The notes beneath the pieces were generated by a model that saw only the letters and a list, made by a program, of their open reading frames with translations, had not been told where the DNA came from and did not search any database. From a bacterium (GTDB lineage Bacteria; UBP14; UBA6098; JAFGQG01): a DNA stretch of 7,462 nucleotides. Each line of letters begins with the position of its first letter. Position 1 is the first letter of the stretch. The position numbers and the translations under genes were made by a program. The stretch is taken from assembly GCA_016930435.1 (NCBI GenBank), contig JAFGGQ010000123.1, positions 1 to 7,462 on the forward strand. Reading direction: 5' to 3'. Shown in pieces: positions 1-5,797 of this stretch.

Positions 1-1
1 C

Positions 2-517
2 TATATAGTTGTATTAATAGTATTACTGGTTCCCTGTTTACTATATGCTGCCAAAGTGAATATTCCAATCGAAACCTTCTCTTCAATCACCGGCAGGGAT
101 AGTACAAATCAGATCCTGGTTAAGTTTGACTTGCCGGATAATTTTTCAGCGAGAAGTCATGTTGTTTCAGCAGAATTGTGTTTGACATTGCCGGTATCTA
201 TCACTGAATCCCGAAAACCACCCAGGATCATGGTGATGAGTGTAAATGAAACCTGGGATGAACGGATTACAGGCAGTAGTTTCTATTCCGATACTAATGA
301 AGTTGACCAGGACAGATATGAAACTCAGGTAATAAATGCTGATGGTGAGACTTGTATCGATGTCAAAGATTTCCTTTATAAGTGGGTGGAACCTGGATCG
401 GTAAATAATGGATTGATAATAATCCCATATTCAGATAAGGTCAGGTTACAGAGACCGGAAGCACGGATTGAGTCACTCGGTGAGTTGAAGCTGAAGTATA
501 TTCCGGTGGCGAGGTAA
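2..517 (+). CDS. Secreted DNRLRE-like (CBM96-type) domain protein, 5' end missing
   Basis: The frame is open from the left edge, so the gene starts upstream; the GTG at 56 is internal. The first visible residues are a hydrophobic stretch (YIVVLIVLLVPCLLYAA) that reads as the core of a signal peptide with possible signal peptidase I cleavage near LYA/AAK. The Cys in LVPC has Pro before it, so a lipobox is unlikely. The exported part, about 150 residues, has the layout of DNRLRE-type beta-sandwich domains: an early LVKFDLP strand, a VVSAELCLTLP strand, the NETWDE motif, the DVKDFLYKWV segment, a NNGLIII strand and a final LKLKY strand. In known families such domains sit on extracellular or surface proteins, some of them carbohydrate-binding. 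The protein ends directly after the domain, with no type IX sorting domain or anchor. Base composition looks more A/T-rich than the mutL block. Family assignment is from pattern only and moderately sure; substrate is unknown. Confidence 0.6.
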   Translation, partial: YIVVLIVLLVPCLLYAAKVNIPIETFSSITGRDSTNQILVKFDLPDNFSARSHVVSAELCLTLPVSITESRKPPRIMVMSVNETWDERITGSSFYSDTNEVDQDRYETQVINADGETCIDVKDFLYKWVEPGSVNNGLIIIPYSDKVRLQRPEARIESLGELKLKYIPVAR

Positions 518-586
518 AGGAGAATTCCGGTAATCTACAGAACCTTCTAAATTTTAAAATGAACTGAAGTATTCCTAAACCAAGCC

Positions 587-616
587 TTAATTTAATATTC
601 CCTTCCTTTAAATTAA
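587..616. repeat. A/T-only inverted repeat upstream of the tRNA promoter
   Basis: TTAATTTAA (587-595) is mirrored exactly by TTAAATTAA (608-616), with a 12-nt pyrimidine-rich spacer. A hairpin of only A-T pairs is weak and has no following T-run on the + strand, so it is a poor terminator for the preceding gene. Its right arm, with the A/T-rich bases up to 623, lies directly upstream of the -35 box, where an UP element contacting the RNA polymerase alpha subunits would be expected. A regulator-binding site is the other possibility. The repeat is seen; any role is inference. Confidence 0.35.
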
Positions 617-623
617 AAATAGT

Positions 624-651
624 TTGACAGTAACCCAAATATGCTTATAAT
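624..651 (+). promoter_or_regulatory. Consensus sigma-70-type promoter for tRNA-Arg
   Basis: TTGACA at 624-629 and TATAAT at 646-651 match both consensus hexamers of the housekeeping sigma factor exactly, with a 16-nt spacer. Transcription should start around 657-660, some 20 nt before the tRNA at 681, which suits a stable-RNA promoter with a short 5' leader. The region just upstream is A/T-rich. No terminator is visible after the tRNA, so the same promoter may also drive the TPR gene at 837 and the small membrane gene after it. Confidence 0.8.
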
Positions 652-680
652 AGTGTAGATTTGTGAAAATAGGATGATTT

Positions 681-754
<74 letters not shown>

Positions 755-836
755 AGAAGTAAATAAAATTATACTAAATATCAGATTAGCAGCGATTATG
801 AACTTCGACAAACAGATTGATTTAAAAGGAGCATAA

Positions 837-1532
837 ATGGCCAAAAGGATCACCAGAAAACAAATGAAACAGGACAGATTTGTAAGTAGCGTATTTAAAG
901 GATATGGTTATGCCAAAAAGCACACCAACCAGCTAATAACAATTGCTATTGTAATAGTTGTGGTGGTCGTTGGCCTGATCGCTTTTTCATCCTACAGAAA
1001 ATCCCGTCAAAATGAAGCGGTTGACCTTTTAGGGATGGGGATGTTGGCTTACCGGCAGGGTAATTATACAGAAGCTCGTGATACACTGGCGGTTCTGGTG
1101 GACCGTTTCTCAGGTACCGAAAGCGGCAAGGTCGGCACGTATTACCTTGGCCACCTCCGGCTATTGCTTGGTGAATATGACGAATCAATAAATAATCTGA
1201 ACAGCTACTTGGCAAATCCCCTGGATGATCCGGACCTCAAGGCCGCAGCCCAGTCCATGCTCGCCGCCTGCTATGAAGAAAAAGGCGAATTCCAAAGGGC
1301 CGCCGAGCTCTATTTCGAAACTTATCAGCAATATCCACTTTACTTTGAATCCTCCTCCAATATGCTGAATGCTGCGCGATGTTACAAACAAGTAGCCAAC
1401 CTGGAAAAAGCGGAAGAACTCTATAGACTGTTCCTTGAAAAATACCCGGAGGCTCCCCAGAAGCAGGATGTCTTATTGAATCTCGCCGAAATAGAGTCTC
1501 AACGGGGTGAACTTAGCATGGGGGTTGAATAA
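837..1532 (+). CDS. Membrane-anchored TPR protein (YfgM/TPR_21-like)
   Basis: The 231-residue protein has a basic cytoplasmic N-terminus of about 30 residues, one strongly hydrophobic helix (about 33-50, with a run of valines) and then helical repeats for the rest, predicted periplasmic. TPR-like helix pairs begin near residues 62, 97, 137 and 175, each with the small/aromatic pattern of the family: AYRQGNYTEA, LGEYDESINNL, YEEKGEFQRAAELY and CYKQVANLEKAEELYRLFLEKYP. A partial further helix closes the protein (NLAEIESQRGE). Topology and length resemble YfgM, the SecYEG-associated periplasmic chaperone partner, and other TPR_21 proteins, which act as protein-interaction scaffolds; the exact partner cannot be told. 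AAGGAG at 826-831, 5 nt before ATG, fixes the start. The gene lies 82 nt after the tRNA with no terminator seen between, and its stop is 1 nt before the next start, which suggests co-transcription. Confidence 0.8.
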   Translation: MAKRITRKQMKQDRFVSSVFKGYGYAKKHTNQLITIAIVIVVVVVGLIAFSSYRKSRQNEAVDLLGMGMLAYRQGNYTEARDTLAVLVDRFSGTESGKVGTYYLGHLRLLLGEYDESINNLNSYLANPLDDPDLKAAAQSMLAACYEEKGEFQRAAELYFETYQQYPLYFESSSNMLNAARCYKQVANLEKAEELYRLFLEKYPEAPQKQDVLLNLAEIESQRGELSMGVE

Positions 1533-1533
1533 G

Positions 1534-1908
1534 ATGGCTAAAACCGAAAAAAATGATAATCCAAAAACGGAGAAGGGCGTTTTTGATGACGCTACCGTGA
1601 ACGGAACAAAATTTGCAGAAGAGGAGGTGAACGAAGGTAAAGCTTTGGCAGCTATTGCCTATATCCCATTTTTGTGCTTCATCTCTTACCTGGTGGGAAA
1701 AGATACCAATAAATTCGTTTACGAACACGCTAAATTGGGGATCATCCTTTTTATTTGCGAGGTGATTACCCTGCTCGGCGCGATTTTCTGGCGAGTAGCT
1801 TTCGTGCTTATCGCCATCGTTGCAGTGATCGGTATTATTTACGCAGTTTTAGGGAAATATTGGAAGATTCCTCTGCTGGGGGATTTGAGTCAAAAACTGA
1901 GGCTTTAG
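1534..1908 (+). CDS. DUF4870/Tic20-like small membrane protein
   Basis: The protein has 124 residues. A charged, probably cytoplasmic tail (about 1-34, rich in Lys, Glu and Asp) precedes three hydrophobic helices at about 37-54, 67-84 and 86-106. Motifs typical of the DUF4870 (Tic20-like) family are visible: GKALAAIAYIPFL at the first helix, DTNKFVYEHAKLGIILFI (like the family's N-K-F-V-x-x-H-A-x-x-G pattern) leading into the second, and KYWKIPLLGD near the C-terminus. The biochemical function of bacterial members is unknown. I chose ATG 1534, 1 nt after the TPR gene's stop, rather than the in-frame GTG 1507, which would overlap that gene; a G-rich run at 1520-1524 is a modest ribosome site. 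The last 74 nt lie antisense to the tail of bioY. The conserved C-terminal motif belongs to this gene, so the frame here is constrained by it. Confidence 0.78.
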   Translation: MAKTEKNDNPKTEKGVFDDATVNGTKFAEEEVNEGKALAAIAYIPFLCFISYLVGKDTNKFVYEHAKLGIILFICEVITLLGAIFWRVAFVLIAIVAVIGIIYAVLGKYWKIPLLGDLSQKLRL

Positions 1909-2470
1909 AGAAATAGGGGAATATCCTTTTCCGGTATTCCAAACCCAACCAGGCAGCCAGCAGGCATTTTAAAAGGTCCGGAAGGATAAAGGGGATGGTG
2001 CCTGTCTGCAGAGCGGCCTGAAAAGTGGTAGCTTTGCCAAGAAAATGGTTCAAAGCCAGATACAGATAAAGCACTCCGGGAATATAGATAACTGCCAGAC
2101 CGGTTAGGGTGATCCCATATAATTTAATGAAGTTAGGACGGCGAGTCTTCACCGATAAATAACCGGTTAACAATGCCGCAAAGGGGAACCCCAGAATATA
2201 GCCGAAGCTGGGCGCAAAAATTATACCCAGGCCGCCTAAGCCTCCGGAAAATACCGGAAGACCAATCAGACCCAGGGAGATATATACAAGCTGTGAAATG
2301 AAACCATAGCGGGGCCCCAAGACTAATCCGGCCATAACCGCAAATAGAAGCTGTAAGGTAAGCGGAACCGGAAAAAAGGGAATGGTGATCAGGGCTCCTA
2401 AAGCCGTTAACACCCCGAATAAAGGGGTAAGGATAAACTGAATTTTAAGATGAGGTAATGATGTTGACAC
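1835..2470 (-). CDS. bioY: BioY, biotin-binding S component of ECF transporter
   Basis: The 211-residue integral membrane protein captures biotin and works with a shared energising module (EcfA, EcfA', EcfT). Family signatures are clear: PVPLTLQ (residues 34-40) after the first helix, the AGLVLGPRYG segment (47-56), the glycine-rich SGGLGG (75-80) with PSFGYILGF (87-95), and PDLLK (164-168), whose Asp and Lys correspond to conserved ligand-pocket positions. Six hydrophobic helices fit the fold. The polar tail from about residue 187 (SKASVFDSNPPAEE...) is beyond the family core and overlaps the DUF4870-like gene. The start is GTG at 2470-2468; an in-frame stop lies six codons upstream and no Shine-Dalgarno sequence is visible, so the start is provisional, but the next GTG (codon 20) would cut into helix 1. 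Transporter partners, birA and biotin synthesis genes are absent here, and I found no BirA-type operator upstream. Confidence 0.9.
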   Translation of the reverse strand: MSTSLPHLKIQFILTPLFGVLTALGALITIPFFPVPLTLQLLFAVMAGLVLGPRYGFISQLVYISLGLIGLPVFSGGLGGLGIIFAPSFGYILGFPFAALLTGYLSVKTRRPNFIKLYGITLTGLAVIYIPGVLYLYLALNHFLGKATTFQAALQTGTIPFILPDLLKCLLAAWLGLEYRKRIFPYFSKASVFDSNPPAEESSNISLKLRK

Positions 2471-3006
2471 TGATAATCGTATTAATCATATTAATTTGTT
2501 TGGCGATCCTGTATTTGTACTACTGGAGAAAGATCACTCATAATTGTATAAGATACTGCTCAAAATTGCAAGAGATTTCTGATAAATATACCGAGATTCT
2601 CAACACTTTTATTCTGGCTGCCCGTAACGCCCAGAAAAAATTCCCCAATATGCTGGAAGATACACTTGAAGTCTGGCAAAGCAGCGAAAGCTTCTTTCAA
2701 AAGTACTATTACCTGCCCTACCTGTTAGGGAGTTTACAGACCGGTTTCATACTGCTGGAAGATACTATCACCAAGGATCAGCAAAGGTATCTGAAGAGAA
2801 AAAAGGAACAGTTGTACAGCATGAAGGTGGAATATTACAAAAATTTCTATTATTTCAGGGAAGAAGCGCTTCTTTACCAGAAATTCTTCAGCTGGTTAAA
2901 GCCTCTGGATATAATTGACCGGGTTGAGCTTTCACGCCCCCTATCGGAGCTTTACGGCAACGGGAAAACCCCTTCCTTTTTAATGTTCAGCAGACAGGGG
3001 AATTAA
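2461..3006 (+). CDS. Single-helix membrane protein, unassigned (faintly LemA-like)
   Basis: I do not firmly recognise this protein. It has 181 residues from ATG 2461. A very hydrophobic N-terminal helix (about residues 2-22) is followed by a cytoplasmic or periplasmic domain that looks almost all helical, rich in Tyr, Phe, Lys and Glu, with basic stretches such as KRKKEQ. The plan of short N-terminal anchor, helical bundle and total near 180 residues is that of LemA. Segments such as KFPNMLEDTLEVW and a late YYKNFYYFREEALLYQKFF helix loosely recall LemA's IPNLVETV and RRFYNDAVRDYN segments, but the match is too weak to name it. ATG ATG occurs at 2458-2463; GAGGT at 2452-2456 is better spaced for the second. 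The gene begins inside the first codons of the divergent bioY and ends 20 nt before mutL, so it is probably the first gene of the mutL operon. Confidence 0.75.
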   Translation: MLTLIIVLIILICLAILYLYYWRKITHNCIRYCSKLQEISDKYTEILNTFILAARNAQKKFPNMLEDTLEVWQSSESFFQKYYYLPYLLGSLQTGFILLEDTITKDQQRYLKRKKEQLYSMKVEYYKNFYYFREEALLYQKFFSWLKPLDIIDRVELSRPLSELYGNGKTPSFLMFSRQGN

Positions 3007-3011
3007 CGCCC

Positions 3012-3017
3012 AGGAGG
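3012..3017 (+). promoter_or_regulatory. Ribosome binding site of mutL
   Basis: AGGAGG is a full anti-Shine-Dalgarno match, 9 nt before the mutL ATG at 3027, in the 20-nt gap after the preceding gene. It is the strongest ribosome site in the right-hand gene run, where miaA and the envelope gene have weak or no such signals. Confidence 0.75.
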
Positions 3018-3026
3018 GTTCGCATA

Positions 3027-4820
3027 ATGGCAAAGATCGAGGTTCTGCCTGAGGATGTAGCTAACAAGATAGCCGCCGGTGAAGTAGTCGAACGCCCCGC
3101 CTCAGTAGTTAAGGAACTTGTGGAAAATGCTCTGGATGCTGGGACTTCCGAAATTACCATCTATCTTAAGGATGGCGGCAAAGAACTAATCAAGGTTATC
3201 GATGATGGTGAAGGTATGGAAAGGGCAGACGCTATGGTCGCTTTTAAAAGGCATTCGACCTCCAAGATTCGGGTAGCCTCTGATCTGAACAATATCCATA
3301 CCCTGGGCTTCCGCGGTGAAGCCCTGCCCTCCATCGCCTCGGTCTCACGGGTGGAACTGAATACCCGGACAAAGGATGCTATGTTCGGCACCAAAGTACT
3401 TGTGGAGGATAGCTACGTACAGGAAGTGAGCGATGCAGGATGCCCCAAAGGCACCCAGATTACCGTCTCTAATCTCTTCTATAATATACCCGCACGTCGC
3501 AAGTATCTGAAAACCACCCAGACCGAATTGACCCATCTGATAGATATAGTCAACCGCTTCGCAATCGGCTACCCCGCAGTAACCTTCAAACTTTACCATA
3601 ATGATAATGAAATACTTTTCCTGAGGTCTTCCGAAACCCTGCTATCGAGGCTGCAGGATGTACTCGATAAGGGGACATCCGAGGGGCTTCTGGAACTCTC
3701 ATATCAGGTACCGGGGCTCTCTATCACCGGTTTTTTGGGTAAACCCGCCGTAGCCAAAGGGGTGAACCGCTATCAATACTTTTATCTCAACCGCCGGATC
3801 ATGCAAAGCCGAATCCTTTCCGCTGCACTTAAAAAGGGTTTTGGAACACTCCTCCCCCAGGGCCGCTATCCGGTCGCCATACTCTTTCTGGAAATAGACC
3901 CTGCCGAGGTTGATGTCAATGTCCATCCAGCCAAACTCGGAGTCCGGTTTAAAAGGGAAGACCAGATCTTCCGGCATATCTTTAAAGCGGTCGAAGGGGT
4001 GTTCTCCGAAGTGGATATTCCGGTCCATCAGGATAACCGGATACCTACCTATAATATTGCCCCGCCGGCCACTCACCGGAGGGGGCTTTTTGAAATAAAC
4101 AGCGAACAGGATGCCGCTGAAAAGAGAAATTTTACCCTCCAGCGGGGAACCAACCCAGCCGCATATCTGCCCTTTTCAGGGAACACTGAACCGGCCATTA
4201 GCCCAAGAGCCATAACTACCGATGACGATGAGCCGGAAGAGGTTTTTGAACCATCCATGGTGAATTTCTTCCAGATCCATAACCTTTATATAGTGGTGGA
4301 GATAAAAGGCGGAATACTCTTGATCGATCAGCATGCTGCGCATGAGCGGATATTGTATGAACGAATATACCAGCAAGTGCAGCATAAAAAAGGGGAGGGG
4401 CAGAGGCTTTTGTTCCCTGTAAATATTGAACTGACCCCGGCACAGAAACAGGTTTACGAGGAGTTCAGGGGATCGTTGGCCAACCTGGGTTTTGAACTGA
4501 ACATGCTGGGCAAAAACAAGCTGGTAGTTTCCACCGTTCCACTTTATATCAAGGATTTCGGGGATGGCGAGATACTGCTGGATATCCTGGACGAACTTCA
4601 GGAGCAACCCCTTAGCGAGGAAGATAAATTGCACCGGTTCGTTGCCTCCGCAGCCTGCAAAATGGCTATCAAAGCGGGTAAGGAATTAACCATCCAGGAA
4701 ATGAACTACCTTTTCGATAAGTTGTTCACCACACGCTTCCCTTATACCTGCCCCCATGGGAGGCCAACATTAATCAAACTAACTATGGACGAATTAGATA
4801 AACGGTTTGGGAGAAAATAA
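3027..4820 (+). CDS. mutL: DNA mismatch repair protein MutL, endonuclease type
   Basis: MutL couples mismatch recognition by MutS to strand incision. The N-terminal GHKL ATPase is complete: E30 and N34 in KELVENALDAG, DDGEGM (59-64), GFRGEAL (94-100) and DVNVHPAK (296-303, with the conserved K303). A variable linker runs from about 330 to 415. The C-terminal domain has the metal-binding nuclease motif DQHA-x2-E-x4-E (D434, H436, E440, E445), ACK at 543-545 and CPHGRP at 575-580, whose Cys and His complete the site. This form nicks DNA itself, as in bacteria lacking MutH. QRLLFPV (459-465) sits where the beta-clamp-binding motif (QEMIVP in Bacillus) is found. Its 597 residues are in the usual range. 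AGGAGG upstream supports the start. It overlaps miaA by 14 nt; mutS is not in the window. Confidence 0.98.
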   Translation: MAKIEVLPEDVANKIAAGEVVERPASVVKELVENALDAGTSEITIYLKDGGKELIKVIDDGEGMERADAMVAFKRHSTSKIRVASDLNNIHTLGFRGEALPSIASVSRVELNTRTKDAMFGTKVLVEDSYVQEVSDAGCPKGTQITVSNLFYNIPARRKYLKTTQTELTHLIDIVNRFAIGYPAVTFKLYHNDNEILFLRSSETLLSRLQDVLDKGTSEGLLELSYQVPGLSITGFLGKPAVAKGVNRYQYFYLNRRIMQSRILSAALKKGFGTLLPQGRYPVAILFLEIDPAEVDVNVHPAKLGVRFKREDQIFRHIFKAVEGVFSEVDIPVHQDNRIPTYNIAPPATHRRGLFEINSEQDAAEKRNFTLQRGTNPAAYLPFSGNTEPAISPRAITTDDDEPEEVFEPSMVNFFQIHNLYIVVEIKGGILLIDQHAAHERILYERIYQQVQHKKGEGQRLLFPVNIELTPAQKQVYEEFRGSLANLGFELNMLGKNKLVVSTVPLYIKDFGDGEILLDILDELQEQPLSEEDKLHRFVASAACKMAIKAGKELTIQEMNYLFDKLFTTRFPYTCPHGRPTLIKLTMDELDKRFGRK

Positions 4821-5766
4821 TCAACACATTCTGGTCCTTATTGGTCCTACTGCGATCGGAAAAACCAGCCTTGCACTCCGGTTAGCACCACTCCTGAATG
4901 CGGAAATTATCTCTGCTGATTCCCGGCAGATCTACAAATACCTTGATATAGGTACCGCAAAACCCCCTCCCGACCCGGCTGTCCCTCATCATTTAGTGGA
5001 TTTTCTGGAGCCCACCGAACGCTTCAATGCCATGCGCTTTGCCGAACTTGCCCGTGCCCGTATAGAGAGGCTATTCGCTGAAAAAAAGGTTCCCATGGTG
5101 GTGGGTGGCACCGGGTTATACATTAAAAGCCTCATTCAGGGCATCTTTAAAGGGGCAGGCGCAAATCCCAAAGTAAGGACCGAATTGATCGCCCGACACT
5201 CTGCCGGCCAGGACCTCTATAAAGAACTCAGGAGTATAGACCCCAGAGCTGCCGAAAAAATACATCCTCATAATTATGTCCGAATTCAGAGAGCCCTGGA
5301 GGTTTATTACAGCACCGGAAAAACCCTATCAAACCACTGGGATGAAGCGGAATACTTTTCGCCCGGATTCAGAACGATGATCTTCGGGTTAACCCTGACA
5401 CCACGGTCTGAACTCTACCGCAAAGCGGAGGAACGCGTAGATCAAATGATACGGGCAGGATGGGCAGAGGAGGTCAGAAAACTACTGGCCAGGGGATACT
5501 CCCCGGGGTGTCCCGCCTTCGAGGCACTGGGATACCGTGAGATTGTCCGCTACCTCCAAAATCAACTGAACCTGGAAGAAGTTGCACAGTTAATAAAAAC
5601 CCAAACACGAAATTACATTAAACGGCAATATACCTTCTTTAAAAAAATGGATGTAAGGGCCTGGTACAACCTAAAAGAGATCGATGAAGAGCAAATAGCC
5701 TTTAATATAAATGCCCTCTTTCCACGGCAAACCTTAAGGAATAATTATTATCGTGAGGACGATTAA
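4807..5766 (+). CDS. miaA: tRNA dimethylallyltransferase MiaA
   Basis: MiaA transfers the dimethylallyl group of dimethylallyl diphosphate to N6 of A37 in tRNAs that read codons starting with U. Family hallmarks appear in order: the P-loop GPTAIGKT (13-20), SADSRQIYKYLDIGTAKP (36-53, with the catalytic-region Asp and SRQ), HHLVDFLEPTERFNA, VVGGTGLYIKSL, YVRIQRALEVYYSTGKTLS, FEALGYREI and the C-terminal QTRNYIKRQYTFFKK. Length, 319 residues, is typical. The start must be TTG at 4807: an in-frame TAG lies at 4795-4797, and the P-loop needs about 12 residues before it, as this start gives. No good Shine-Dalgarno sequence is visible and the start lies 14 nt inside mutL, so translation probably depends on coupling to mutL. 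hfq, a frequent next gene, is absent. Confidence 0.97.
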   Translation: MGENNQHILVLIGPTAIGKTSLALRLAPLLNAEIISADSRQIYKYLDIGTAKPPPDPAVPHHLVDFLEPTERFNAMRFAELARARIERLFAEKKVPMVVGGTGLYIKSLIQGIFKGAGANPKVRTELIARHSAGQDLYKELRSIDPRAAEKIHPHNYVRIQRALEVYYSTGKTLSNHWDEAEYFSPGFRTMIFGLTLTPRSELYRKAEERVDQMIRAGWAEEVRKLLARGYSPGCPAFEALGYREIVRYLQNQLNLEEVAQLIKTQTRNYIKRQYTFFKKMDVRAWYNLKEIDEEQIAFNINALFPRQTLRNNYYREDD

Positions 5767-5797
5767 AAACACAATTAAAGCCAATCACCCTGATGTC

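Noticed and set aside
56-58. GTG at 56 as the start of the first gene
   Set aside because: The frame continues upstream without a stop and encodes a hydrophobic signal-peptide core, so the true start lies outside the window.
770-775. TATACT as a -10 box of a separate TPR-gene promoter
   Set aside because: The matching -35 position falls in the GC-rich tRNA acceptor stem and has no resemblance to TTGACA.
1507-1533. GTG at 1507 as an earlier start of the DUF4870-like gene
   Set aside because: It would overlap the TPR gene and add residues not seen in the family; ATG 1534 directly after the TPR stop is more natural.
1918-1940. Hairpin GGAATA/TATTCC with a bulged extension just after the DUF4870-like gene, as a terminator
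   Set aside because: The stem is short, no T-run follows on the + strand (AAACCC follows), and it lies within the bioY coding sequence.
2407-2439. TTAACA ... TAAACT as a promoter for the gene at 2461
   Set aside because: The spacer is 21 nt, too long for a standard promoter, and both hexamers are only partial matches.
3699-4076. 125-codon open frame on the - strand within mutL
   Set aside because: It lies wholly antisense to conserved MutL ATPase sequence and has no family-like composition or ribosome site; a shadow frame.
4176-4634. 152-codon open frame on the - strand within mutL
   Set aside because: It lies antisense to the MutL linker and nuclease domain, with composition (His, Leu, Tyr runs) expected of a shadow frame.
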